Positions 1 through 8,382 of a stretch of 20,043 bases of DNA are shown here, piece by piece (position 1 is the first letter of the stretch; every line of letters begins with the position of its first letter). This DNA comes from an uncultured Bacteroidales bacterium (GTDB taxonomy: Bacteria; Bacteroidota; Bacteroidia; Bacteroidales; UBA932): NCBI GenBank assembly GCA_945983015.1, contig CAMFSN010000018.1:1-20043 (forward strand), read 5' to 3'. A model generated the notes under the pieces. The model ran no database searches, was not told where the DNA came from, and saw nothing but the letters and a program-made list of their open reading frames with translations. Made by a program: the position numbers and the translations under genes.

Positions 1-52
1 AAGGCCGAAATTTTGCGTTTCGGGCCAAATATTTAGCAAAAACGCAAAAAAA

Positions 53-165
53 CGGCTAAAAATTGCTCGCGGGGGGGGCACACCAGACAGCACTACCCAC
101 GATGGAAGAGAGGCTCTGCTCACGGAGGGTGAGGATCGGCTAATACTCACCCATATTTTTAGCCG
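53..165 (-). terminator. Candidate terminator of the PUL operon, nested inverted repeats
   Basis: An 11-bp perfect inverted repeat pairs 155-165 with 53-63 (CGGCTAAAAAT / ATTTTTAGCCG on the minus strand). It is followed on the minus strand by seven T (52 down to 46), as in an intrinsic terminator. Its loop is long (91 nt) and contains a second 7-bp hairpin, GGGTGAG/CTCACCC (146-152 with 127-133). A third partial copy (137-143) could pair with 159-165 instead, so two folds exclude each other. The permease stop codon (159-161) lies inside the outer stem. A further 10-bp inverted repeat sits at 11-20/40-49. The repeats are seen directly; the terminator role is inferred. Confidence 0.45.
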
Positions 166-1418
166 AAAAGGAGGGAGCAGAGGATGGTGGAAAGGCTTAG
201 GGTCAGACCTACCATACTCTCGTAAGGGATAAGAGAGAGCCTCTCCTTAAATGGCATATAGACACTTCCCGCCGTAGCGTGGAAGAAAGAGCCGTGAGGC
301 AGGTGGTCCAGAACAGTAGCGCCGGAATTGGTAAGGGCTGCTCCCCAGACTCCTGCAAGACCGGTAGCCGAGATGGCGTCAGCAAAGGAGGCCGAGGCTA
401 TGGTAGCCCCAGCAGTAGTAGAAGCGGTGGCAGCACACATCAATGCGCCAGAAAGAGGCGCCATCAGAGTGCCGCTGACATTCCAGCTTCCCAGCCAGCC
501 TATCACCACATCTTTCATATCCGAAGCAGAAATCACTCCTGCCAGAGTACCTGTTCCTATCAGCAGCACTGCCACAGGAGCCATCTTCGATAGTCCATAG
601 TCCAGACTCTCGCGAATGCTCTTTATGGAGCAGGTAGCAAGAAGAGTGACCAGACCTCCCAGAGGAAGCGCTACGAGAGGGTCTATCACTATGCCGCATA
701 TAGGTCTGAGCGCCAGAACCAATACTGCAAAAAGAGGCCCCGCCATACTCGCCCAGAAGGAAGGAAGACTCTTGTTTCTTTTCTCACTGCCAGAATCCTC
801 AAAGCTACATACATCTTTTTTCGAGCGAAGCAAAGGAACTATAAGAAAAACAGTCACAAGGAGTCCGACTAGGGCAGGAAGGACTCCAGCCGCCATAACG
901 GAAGCCAGCGGAGCGTCGTAATTCTCCGCGGCGATAATGGTATTAGGATTAGGCGAGATGATATTTCCACATTTTCCTCCGCCGATAAGGGCCAGAAGCA
1001 GTTGGGGCCTTGAGAGCCTCAGGCGCGAAGCCAAAGAAAGGGCTATAGGGGCCACAGTTATCACAGCCACATCCACGAATACTCCCACTGCACAAAGTAT
1101 CATAGTGGCCAGGGCCAGGGATAGAAAAACGAAACGGGAGCCAAGCTTTCTTACGATAGTCTCCGAAATGGCCTCCGCCGCCCCGCTTATTATAAGGGCA
1201 CCGGAGAGAACCCCCGCCGCGATTATCCTCAGGACCGCCGGAGTGATGGATTTTACCCCGTCAAACATATCGCCTACAGTCTCCACCAGAGAGCCTGAGC
1301 CCAGAACACCTCCTATCAAAGCTCCCAAAATAAGGCTATATACAGGAGATACTTTCTTAATAATCAAAAATATGGCTATAGCCAATCCCAATATGGCCGC
1401 CAAACTGCTGCTCATCAT
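159..1418 (-). CDS. GntP-family permease, likely for glycerate or a related hydroxy acid
   Basis: A 419-residue, highly hydrophobic integral membrane protein with many transmembrane segments from residue 5 to the C-terminus. It resembles the GntP / gluconate:H+ symporter family: glycine-rich hydrophobic repeats, and a re-entrant-like polar stretch GGGKCGNIISPNPNT at about 146-160, with a second small-residue-rich half. The start overlaps the glycerate kinase stop by 4 bp (ATGA), so the two are translationally coupled. Because GntP members carry gluconate, glycerate and related sugar acids, and this gene is fused in operon terms to a glycerate kinase, glycerate uptake across the inner membrane is the best guess. 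Family assignment is fairly sure; the substrate is inferred. It is the last gene of the locus. A second ATG lies one codon downstream, so the start is uncertain by one residue. Confidence 0.8.
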   Translation of the reverse strand: MMSSSLAAILGLAIAIFLIIKKVSPVYSLILGALIGGVLGSGSLVETVGDMFDGVKSITPAVLRIIAAGVLSGALIISGAAEAISETIVRKLGSRFVFLSLALATMILCAVGVFVDVAVITVAPIALSLASRLRLSRPQLLLALIGGGKCGNIISPNPNTIIAAENYDAPLASVMAAGVLPALVGLLVTVFLIVPLLRSKKDVCSFEDSGSEKRNKSLPSFWASMAGPLFAVLVLALRPICGIVIDPLVALPLGGLVTLLATCSIKSIRESLDYGLSKMAPVAVLLIGTGTLAGVISASDMKDVVIGWLGSWNVSGTLMAPLSGALMCAATASTTAGATIASASFADAISATGLAGVWGAALTNSGATVLDHLPHGSFFHATAGSVYMPFKERLSLIPYESMVGLTLSLSTILCSLLFG

Positions 1419-2551
1419 AATTCAAAAATATCTTCAGCAAGAGAAGCCGCAGCAGAGGCTACGTTAGAGCGAGCCACCTCAGTTCTCATAACATATTCCA
1501 AATCATATTCCCCGCTAACCGCAGGAACTATCCTTTTAAAAGCCGAGCTGTCCTCTACCCCGCTCAGGTCCACACAACCCCCTATGGCATAGACAGGTAT
1601 CCCTTTCGCCGCAGCGTGAGACATCACCCCGAAAGGAGTCTTGCCCTTGAAAGTCTGAAAATCTATCCTTCCCTCTCCGGTAATCACCGCGTCCGCTCCT
1701 TCTATAATCCTATCGAAGCCTATAGCCTCCAGCACCATCTCTATCCCAGGCTTCAGACAGGCCCTACTGAATGCCAACAGTCCCCCGCCCAGGCCTCCCG
1801 CAGCGCCGCTTCCGGCCACCTGCGAGATATCCCTTCCAGTGCTGTATTTTATAACTTCGGCAAAGTGAGCGAGCCCCCTGTCCAGTTCTTGGACCTGCTG
1901 AGGATTGGCCCCCTTTTGAGGAGCAAAAACAAAAGCCGCCCCCTTGGGCCCGCAGAAAGGAGTGTCCACATCACAGGCCACCGTAAAGCTAGCCTCTAAA
2001 AGCAGAGGGTGAACTGAAGAGGAATCTATGACACTTACTTTACAGAGATTCTCCCCACAGCCTCTCAAGCACCTTCCTTCCGTATCTAAAAAATGATAGC
2101 CCAGGGCCTCAAAACAGCCCATTCCACCATCATTGGTAGCACTGCCACCCAGGCCAAGAAGAAAAGAAGTGCAGCCCCTGTCCAAAGCATCAGCAATCAG
2201 CTCTCCAGTTCCAAAAGTACTAGTTTTCAAAGGGTTTCTCTCCTCTTTAGTCAAAAGAGGCAGGCCGCTTGCAGTAGCCATCTCCAGCAGAGCCGTCTTA
2301 CCATCGCCCAAAATCACATAAGAGGCATCAATCGACCGCATCAGGGGATCGTGAACCCTGCATTTAATCAATTCCCCTCCCAGAGAATCCATCAAGGCCT
2401 CAACTGTTCCCTCGCCTCCGTCAGCCACACTCAGTTTGATACACTCAATATCAGGGCAAACAGATTTCAAGCCCTGTTCAATACTGTCTGCCACCTGGGC
2501 GGAAGAAAGCGAACCCTTAAAAGAATCTGAGGCGATAACTACTCTCTTCAT
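1415..2551 (-). CDS. glxK: Glycerate kinase (GarK/GlxK family)
   Basis: A 378-residue cytoplasmic kinase of the GarK/GlxK family (COG1929), which phosphorylates D-glycerate with ATP; members usually yield 2-phosphoglycerate for lower glycolysis. Visible signatures are the N-terminal SDSFKGSLSS (9-18), the glycine-rich GGSATNDGGMG (135-145), CDVDTPFCGP (193-202) and TGEGRIDFQT (291-300). The length is normal and no key motif is missing. The start is 3 nt after the stop of the upstream GH89 gene, and the end overlaps the permease start by 4 nt, so it is embedded in the PUL operon. Its presence suggests that glycerate is released from the substrate of this locus or imported with it. Alternatively, this may be a general glycerate module that became attached to the operon. 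The enzyme family is confident; the choice between garK and glxK as symbol is conventional. Confidence 0.9.
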   Translation of the reverse strand: MKRVVIASDSFKGSLSSAQVADSIEQGLKSVCPDIECIKLSVADGGEGTVEALMDSLGGELIKCRVHDPLMRSIDASYVILGDGKTALLEMATASGLPLLTKEERNPLKTSTFGTGELIADALDRGCTSFLLGLGGSATNDGGMGCFEALGYHFLDTEGRCLRGCGENLCKVSVIDSSSVHPLLLEASFTVACDVDTPFCGPKGAAFVFAPQKGANPQQVQELDRGLAHFAEVIKYSTGRDISQVAGSGAAGGLGGGLLAFSRACLKPGIEMVLEAIGFDRIIEGADAVITGEGRIDFQTFKGKTPFGVMSHAAAKGIPVYAIGGCVDLSGVEDSSAFKRIVPAVSGEYDLEYVMRTEVARSNVASAAASLAEDIFEL

Positions 2552-2554
2552 AAA

Positions 2555-4834
2555 TTATATCATTTCCTTATCCAGACCTTTTTCTGTGATATTGTAAGCC
2601 GCACTCATCAAAGGACGATACTTCTCATATACTTGCAGGCATTCCCTTACACTGTCTCCAGTCGGCTCCGTAGCATAAGACTCGTGAGAATTGACCCAAT
2701 CCCACTCCCAATCCTTTGAACTTTCATCAAAGGCCTTCTGGTCAAATTCAATTCCACTCTCCATAGCGCTTTGGACAGAATCGAAAAATCTCTCCCATCT
2801 AGGACGATAGAAGCCGCTCATCATCCCACTCCACTGACGACAGGCATAATCCCTTATGCGACAATCCTTATTCCCCCACAAAGTAAGCAGATTCCTGGCA
2901 TTTCTCTCGCACAGATCCTTTTCCTGCGAACTGTCCCCAAAACGCCTGGCATCAGAGAGCCATCTGCCCAGGAGAAATTCCTTTCTAGTGGATAGAATGC
3001 TTTCCATATCGTCCATCAATGAAAGAAAATCAGCAGAGCGCTCTTTAAATAGAGCCAAATTCCCCGATTGATATGCTTCAAAGGCAGCCTGCTGAACGAC
3101 AGAGGCGTAATTGGCCAGCATCTGACGGCTCACATCCACCAGATCGTAGCAGAAACCGTCGCTGCAAGGAGCCTCGAATTCCCGCGCACAGGAAATGAGC
3201 AAATCCCAAGCCTTGAGCAAGTCAGCGTTATCGTAATGGATATTCGTATTGGTAGTGCCTCCCGGGTTTAAGGCAAAGCAAGGGCGGCCTGTGAGGATTG
3301 ATTCCTGACCTCCATTGTTCACAGTATTTTCATAAGCGCTGCGGAAAATGATCTGCCAAGCCTCAAGTGCCTGAGAATCTTTGCCGATACTTCCATAGCG
3401 ACGACTCAGATAGTCCTTCAGGAACTCGTCCGTATCTATAGGGCTGTCCCTCCAGACATTCTCCAGCATCAGGGCGTATATGGCAGGATTCTGCTCTATG
3501 CCTTCCATAGTAAGGCCAATTCCCAGCATATTCAATGCCTGAGGATTCTTCAGCAGCAGAGCGGGATCATTGGCCACACTTGAAACATTTCCGGAGAGAG
3601 TGATATTCTGCCCGAAGTTATGCAACATACACCAGATCCACGGCTTGCCATAATAGGAATTGGTCCTGTTCCAGACAGGAAAACGTTCGCTCCAGAGGTC
3701 CAGAATAATCATTCCCTCGTCCGGAACGCCCGAGAGCAGGGCCTCGATCTGAGGTAGGCCCCAGAAAGCCCTCTTATGATGGAAAAGCCAGCCCTGCATC
3801 ACCCATACGGCATCCGGGTCCACTTCCTTCATAGCCTGATAGACCTGGGAAGACATTCCACTCAGGTATAGGGAATCATTCTGCGGAGGAAGGTTTTCGT
3901 TGAAGGTATCTGCAGTATAGAGGTGATTAGTTCCATATAGAGCGCTCTGCTCCTCGAGGAACTTCTTGCCGATCTCATTAAACATCGGCTCATCCGGCTG
4001 AAGTATGCACACAGGGTCGAAATTCACCCAAGTAGTAGTCTTCACCTTCACATCGGGAAATTTCTGAGGGAAAGTCGGAGGAACGTGTCCGGTAAAGGCA
4101 GGCAGGACGGGGCTCATACCCAAAGACCTTTCTGCATATAAAATCCTTTTCTGAAGTTCCTCGTGCTTATCCATAAGATTCTGAGACAGAGGTCCGCCCC
4201 AGCCATCCAGATTCCCCATCCAGAACCAGTTGAAATATGCCGGCCCGCTGAAAAAAGACTCCAGTTCCTCGTCTGTAAAACCCAGGGACTTATAAACTCT
4301 CTTCCATACTGAATTCTGTCCTGTTACCGCCAAAGGCATATTAATGCCGTTCATAGCCATAAAGTCTATCTCCTTCTGCCAGCGTTCAAAATCCCACCAG
4401 CTCATAGTATAGTTGAAAGTACAGTAGTTCAGGTAGTAGCGATATTTGTATGGAGAGGTCTTTTTAATAGTGCCTGTCGGCAAAGGCAAAGGCTCAGGAA
4501 GATTCTCAGAAGAACCGCACCAGCTTCTATGCCAAAAGCAATAATCTTCCAGATACTCCCTAAGGGCGGAAGCTATGCTCACTCCATTGTTTCCTTCCAG
4601 CAGAATCTTATTTCCTTCAGAAGAATAGGCAAACCAGTCCTTTCCATCTTCCTGCTGCGGATTAATCCTGACTTCGAAGGAGCGGGAGGCCTTCCTTCCC
4701 ACTACTCTCTCTATGAGTTGACGGGAAGCCAGGCTCTGCTCTTCGACTGAAAATTCACTTTTAGTGGCATCGAGAGCCTGGTGGCAAGAACAGGCTAGCA
4801 CAACTGCCAAAACGAGATAAAATAGCTTCTTCAT
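2555..4834 (-). CDS. Alpha-N-acetylglucosaminidase, GH89 (NAGLU-like), copy A
   Basis: A 759-residue lipoprotein-type exo-glycosidase of family GH89, which removes terminal alpha-linked GlcNAc with retention (targets known for the family include heparan sulfate ends and GlcNAc-alpha-1,4-Gal of gastric mucin). The leader MKKLFYLVLAVVLACSC has candidate lipid cysteines at 15 and 17. The NAGLU N-terminal domain covers about 28-115, the TIM-barrel about 125-460 and the helical C-terminal domain the rest. By comparison with human NAGLU, the acid/base is E313 in DTFNE and the nucleophile is E444 in TMEGIEQNP; the family motif DAVWVMQGW is at 341-349. The residue before the nucleophile is Met, whereas human NAGLU and copy B have Pro. 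It lies 1 nt downstream of copy B and 3 nt upstream of the glycerate kinase. Likely periplasmic or surface-anchored; the exact glycan is unknown. Confidence 0.92.
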   Translation of the reverse strand: MKKLFYLVLAVVLACSCHQALDATKSEFSVEEQSLASRQLIERVVGRKASRSFEVRINPQQEDGKDWFAYSSEGNKILLEGNNGVSIASALREYLEDYCFWHRSWCGSSENLPEPLPLPTGTIKKTSPYKYRYYLNYCTFNYTMSWWDFERWQKEIDFMAMNGINMPLAVTGQNSVWKRVYKSLGFTDEELESFFSGPAYFNWFWMGNLDGWGGPLSQNLMDKHEELQKRILYAERSLGMSPVLPAFTGHVPPTFPQKFPDVKVKTTTWVNFDPVCILQPDEPMFNEIGKKFLEEQSALYGTNHLYTADTFNENLPPQNDSLYLSGMSSQVYQAMKEVDPDAVWVMQGWLFHHKRAFWGLPQIEALLSGVPDEGMIILDLWSERFPVWNRTNSYYGKPWIWCMLHNFGQNITLSGNVSSVANDPALLLKNPQALNMLGIGLTMEGIEQNPAIYALMLENVWRDSPIDTDEFLKDYLSRRYGSIGKDSQALEAWQIIFRSAYENTVNNGGQESILTGRPCFALNPGGTTNTNIHYDNADLLKAWDLLISCAREFEAPCSDGFCYDLVDVSRQMLANYASVVQQAAFEAYQSGNLALFKERSADFLSLMDDMESILSTRKEFLLGRWLSDARRFGDSSQEKDLCERNARNLLTLWGNKDCRIRDYACRQWSGMMSGFYRPRWERFFDSVQSAMESGIEFDQKAFDESSKDWEWDWVNSHESYATEPTGDSVRECLQVYEKYRPLMSAAYNITEKGLDKEMI

Positions 4835-4835
4835 A

Positions 4836-6968
4836 CTATCTTAAAGAGTTCAATAATAAGTCGATAGCCTCAAGCGGCTGCTCGAAGGCCTGCTCCTTTC
4901 CATCGTAAGGAGTATTTATCCAATTCTCCTCCCACTCATCCAGTTTTTCTCTTTCAGAAGAGAAATAAATCTGAATCCTAGGAATATAATAATCCCTAAT
5001 CAGACCGGACCAAAAACGGGCGGCATAATCTTCCTGCCAGCCTCCCCAGGTGGTGATAAGACGCTTGGCATTTGCTTCATAGAGATCTGCACTCCTAGAA
5101 TCGCTGGCACTGTCTCGGGCGAATTCCACCCAACGCTCCAGAGAATAGTCCGGATGGGAGGCGAGGAGCCTATCCACCTGAAGCAGAATCTCCACAGCCT
5201 TGTCCACTTCCTTACGAGAGCCAGTGGCAAGAGCCTTTTCATAGTGTCTGTCAGCGAGTTCCGCCAGCCAAAGGGCAGCGAATTCCACCGCATCGTCCAG
5301 GTAAAGTTCCGACTCAGAGCACTTGTCGGCACAGGAGAGGAAAAGCGTTAGTCCCTTATGAAAATCCTCATTCACATCGTGTCTGCTGACTCTTCTCTTA
5401 TCCGGCACCACTGTCTGCCAAGTAAAACGAGGGTAAGAATAGAGGGAAGAATACACGCTCCCCCTAAACAAATCCCAAGCTTGCAACATCTCCTCTCCGT
5501 CATAGCCGTAGCGAGCCAGACAGTACTCCCTTATCCATTCATCCAGATCCTGCTCCTGAGAAGTCCAGGCCATATCCGAAAGCAGTTCATAGACCACTTC
5601 GTTATTCTCTATGCCTTCCGGCGCTATTCCAAATCCTATCAGATTATCGGCCAAGCCTTCTGCAAAGGCAGCGCTTGCGCCCTCTGCGTACATCTGCAGT
5701 TCTCCGGTAGGAATCACCTTACCTCCGAAATTAGGCACATAACTGTATATCCATTTTTTCCCGTGGAAAGCATTCTGCACCCTCCAGGTCTGATCCGTAT
5801 GCCAAACCCACTTTGGGTAGTCGTTCCCTAGGTCTATTATTATCATCCTATCATCAGGGACTTTAGAAAGCAGGGCCTTCAGCGATTCCGGATCCCAGAA
5901 ATCGTGCTGATATCCGAAAGTCCAGCCCTGAGTCACCCACACAGCATCCGGATCTCCGGCCTTAATCGAAGACCAGATGGCCTCTCCATATTGAGCGAGC
6001 ACTTTATGCTTTCCTTCAGTGTCCCCTGGCTCCACAGGCAGTCTCATCTCATTAAAACTATCTGAAAGCCAATATTTTGCCTTTCCAAATTCCTTCTCCC
6101 ACTCCTGAATGAAGAGTTTTCCTATCTCCTGGAAATAAGGCGAATCCGGAGCAAGGACGCAGGCATTGTATTTATCTTCAAAGCCGCCCCAATGCAGAAG
6201 GGTAGCTTTAATTTCAGGATGTTTCTCCATAAAGGCAGGCGGAACAAAACCCGCAAAAGCCGGAGCAACAGGCTCCATACCCAGAGCCCTCATCCTGTCG
6301 AGTATCTTGTGTTGAAGTTCTATCTGTCCCTCGTGCCACTCGTCCGACAGAGGACCGTCAAAAGAGTTCAAGTTTCCCATTCTATGCCAAGGCAGATGTG
6401 CTGCACCGGTAAAGAAGGCATCGGCTTCTTCCGAGCTTAGGCCAAGGGACATCCACACCCTTTTTGCTATAGCTTCGCTCGCAACGCTGGCAAGAGGCAT
6501 ATTGAAGCCGTGCAGGGCCATCCAGTCCAGTTCCTCGCTCCATCTCTCCCAGTCCCAATATGGGGTCGTGTAGCCGAAAGTGCAGACATTCAGAAAATAC
6601 CTGAGTTCATAAGGCGAAGTCTGGCTCTCGCAATAGTCCGGCCACTGCTCGGGCATACTGCCATTTTCCCCTGCCCAGGTCTGCATACAATGGCAGGACC
6701 TACGCCAATATCTGTTGAAAGCATAGCACATCGCAGTAGGGCTGCTTCCGGATATGTGCAGATGCCCGTCTGTGGCCTCAATCTCATAACGATCACATTT
6801 TCCTTGAGGAGTTATGTATGTGAATGTGACATTTTCCAGCTCCCCCACCGTCCTTTCAATGGCCTCCCGCGCAGCCTCTGCCATCTCTTTTTCCTTCGCT
6901 GCCCTACAGGACGAAAGACAAAGGGCAAGGGAAAGAACAGCAGCGATATACTTGAATGCTTTCTTCAT
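4836..6968 (-). CDS. Alpha-N-acetylglucosaminidase, GH89 (NAGLU-like), copy B
   Basis: A 710-residue GH89 enzyme with the same activity class as the next gene. I chose the ATG at 6966-6968 over an ATG 57 nt upstream: it gives a clean lipoprotein leader (MKKAFKYIAAVLSLALCLSSC, lipid cysteine at 21), while the longer form would start inside the hairpin 6988-7019. The acid/base is E307 in SDSFNE and the nucleophile E451 in APEGIENNE, closely matching human NAGLU (PEGISQNE); the VWVTQGW motif is at 343-349. Copies A and B are clearly paralogous but strongly diverged, so they probably differ in linkage or aglycone preference rather than being redundant. The gene begins about 20 nt after a hairpin with a T-rich tail, so its transcription may be lower than that of the upstream genes. 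Confidence 0.92.
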   Translation of the reverse strand: MKKAFKYIAAVLSLALCLSSCRAAKEKEMAEAAREAIERTVGELENVTFTYITPQGKCDRYEIEATDGHLHISGSSPTAMCYAFNRYWRRSCHCMQTWAGENGSMPEQWPDYCESQTSPYELRYFLNVCTFGYTTPYWDWERWSEELDWMALHGFNMPLASVASEAIAKRVWMSLGLSSEEADAFFTGAAHLPWHRMGNLNSFDGPLSDEWHEGQIELQHKILDRMRALGMEPVAPAFAGFVPPAFMEKHPEIKATLLHWGGFEDKYNACVLAPDSPYFQEIGKLFIQEWEKEFGKAKYWLSDSFNEMRLPVEPGDTEGKHKVLAQYGEAIWSSIKAGDPDAVWVTQGWTFGYQHDFWDPESLKALLSKVPDDRMIIIDLGNDYPKWVWHTDQTWRVQNAFHGKKWIYSYVPNFGGKVIPTGELQMYAEGASAAFAEGLADNLIGFGIAPEGIENNEVVYELLSDMAWTSQEQDLDEWIREYCLARYGYDGEEMLQAWDLFRGSVYSSLYSYPRFTWQTVVPDKRRVSRHDVNEDFHKGLTLFLSCADKCSESELYLDDAVEFAALWLAELADRHYEKALATGSRKEVDKAVEILLQVDRLLASHPDYSLERWVEFARDSASDSRSADLYEANAKRLITTWGGWQEDYAARFWSGLIRDYYIPRIQIYFSSEREKLDEWEENWINTPYDGKEQAFEQPLEAIDLLLNSLR

Positions 6969-6987
6969 TTCGATAAAAATTAAAAAT

Positions 6988-7019
6988 GGACCGGTCAGGC
7001 CTAAAGCCCGTACCGGTCC
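6988..7019 (-). terminator. Intra-operon hairpin with T-rich tail (attenuator or mRNA stabiliser)
   Basis: On the minus strand, GGACCGGT (7019-7012) pairs with ACCGGTCC (6995-6988). A bulged A and a further 5-bp stem (CGGGC/GCCTG, one G-T pair) close on the loop TTTAG. The 13-bp stem is followed by ATTTTTAATTTTTATCG, which is T-rich. It lies 14 nt after the stop of the 440-residue lipoprotein and 19 nt before the chosen start of GH89 copy B. It could be a partial terminator that splits the operon into a strongly expressed capture module and a weaker enzyme/kinase/permease module, or a 3'-end stabiliser of the upstream mRNA. The stem is seen directly; the role is inferred. Confidence 0.65.
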
Positions 7020-7033
7020 GTTCACCTTATTAT

Positions 7034-8356
7034 TTATTTAAGAATCTCACACTGAGTCTTTACTGCAAAATAAGCAGGTTTCATAAAGAGGCTTTTAGCA
7101 CCCTCAATATCCATAACCTTCCAGTCACCCTTGGTAGAGTCCATAGTGAAGAGATCTGCATCGTCAGGAAGTTGAAGAACCTGAACGAGGCCGTAGTAGT
7201 AGGTAGAAACAGCAGCATCACCCTCACCGGACTTCCTTTCACTGCGGATGATGATGTAGTCACCGGCACGGAAACCCTCTGTAGGAGCAGAACCAGCAGT
7301 CTGACCTGCATTTGTCCAACGACGGAGATAGGTCTTTCCTCCAAGAGAAGTTGGCTCATTCTCAACGCCGAGAGTAGCATTGTCGAAATTCTCCTGAATC
7401 TGCTTCAAAGCCCAGAAAGCCTTGATCTGACCAAGATTAGTCTCGCTGGATTCACCGGCAGAAAGCCAGATACGGTCTACCAGTTTATACTTGGCCTCGT
7501 CATATTTCTCACCGATCCAACTGCCGCATACAGGGATAAAGGTGAAGTCATAATCGATATTGTCATCGAGAATCTGCTTTCCGTCATAGTTTGCAATATC
7601 GCACTGACGCCCGGTAGTACCTCCACCCAAAGATTTATTCCTGCAACCGGAGAACATATAACCTCTCTGTCCGCCGATATAGGTAAGAGAGCCATCCTCC
7701 TTTGGTTGAGCATCAGTCTTCTCAAGGCAGTTAAGCCAGCACATAGAGGCATTCTGGCCACCTACTTCAAGGAGTTCATTAAGGGAAAGAATGTGCTCTA
7801 CCTTATCTGCGACCTTCACACCGTGCATAGAGAAGAAGGATTTGGTATCTGAACCGGCACCGGTATTCTCTACAGGATATGTTACATTATCGTTCACATT
7901 GTGAGCCACCTTGTTGTCAGCATAAAGTACGACTGCGTCGTTTACCCAGGCAGTACCCTTAGGCTCACCTGTCACGGTAACTGGCAGATAGAATGGATTG
8001 GACTTCTTCTCGGCAGCGAAAAGTACTACCTCCAGATCTGTAGCATCCTGAGCATCGGCGAAAACCTGTACTGATACGGCAAGACCTTCCTGAGCGAAAG
8101 CCTGCTCCTCACCAACAGCCTCGTAAGTGGTTTCGTCCACTTTCTTAACGGCTTTCACAACTACTTTGTCAATAGCAGCTTCAGTAACTGCAGTAGCCTC
8201 AACAGTTGTAGGCTCGCCATAAACCAGTTCGAGAGACTCCTGAGCGAATTCGAGAGTAACATCAAGCGGTTTCACGGTGTTGTCTTCACCGGCATTCTTG
8301 TTACAGCCTACAAATAGCAGAGCTGCAAGCGAGAGATAAAACAATGATTTTTTCAT
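7034..8356 (-). CDS. Unknown surface lipoprotein, candidate surface glycan-binding protein
   Basis: A 440-residue lipoprotein I do not recognise. The leader MKKSLFYLSLAALLFVGC gives a lipid cysteine at 18. Residues about 30-130 look like one beta-rich Ig-like domain (alternating Val/Thr, ending PFYLPVTVTGEP). The rest is rich in Trp, Gly, Asn and Tyr, as in glycan-binding modules, and contains several cysteines (about 210-260). No catalytic motif is visible. Its place in a susCD operon upstream of the glycosidases is typical of SusE/SusF-like glycan-binding proteins, and that is the best positional guess. Upstream (8357-8382) is an A/T-only-rich leader, and downstream is the hairpin 6988-7019; together these suggest strong expression of this gene. 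It may equally be a domain of unknown function with another role. Confidence 0.6.
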   Translation of the reverse strand: MKKSLFYLSLAALLFVGCNKNAGEDNTVKPLDVTLEFAQESLELVYGEPTTVEATAVTEAAIDKVVVKAVKKVDETTYEAVGEEQAFAQEGLAVSVQVFADAQDATDLEVVLFAAEKKSNPFYLPVTVTGEPKGTAWVNDAVVLYADNKVAHNVNDNVTYPVENTGAGSDTKSFFSMHGVKVADKVEHILSLNELLEVGGQNASMCWLNCLEKTDAQPKEDGSLTYIGGQRGYMFSGCRNKSLGGGTTGRQCDIANYDGKQILDDNIDYDFTFIPVCGSWIGEKYDEAKYKLVDRIWLSAGESSETNLGQIKAFWALKQIQENFDNATLGVENEPTSLGGKTYLRRWTNAGQTAGSAPTEGFRAGDYIIIRSERKSGEGDAAVSTYYYGLVQVLQLPDDADLFTMDSTKGDWKVMDIEGAKSLFMKPAYFAVKTQCEILK

Positions 8357-8382
8357 AATAATAATGATTAATGGGTTATTAA

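Noticed and set aside
71..78. Run of eight G, a possible phase-variation tract
   Set aside because: It lies in the intergenic region after the last gene and is not in or just upstream of any visible gene.
6986..7852. Open frame of 288 codons on the plus strand opposite the 440-residue lipoprotein gene
   Set aside because: It lies antisense to a gene with a clear leader, has no recognisable domain or signal, and its reading frame overlaps the terminator hairpin; it is a shadow of the real gene.
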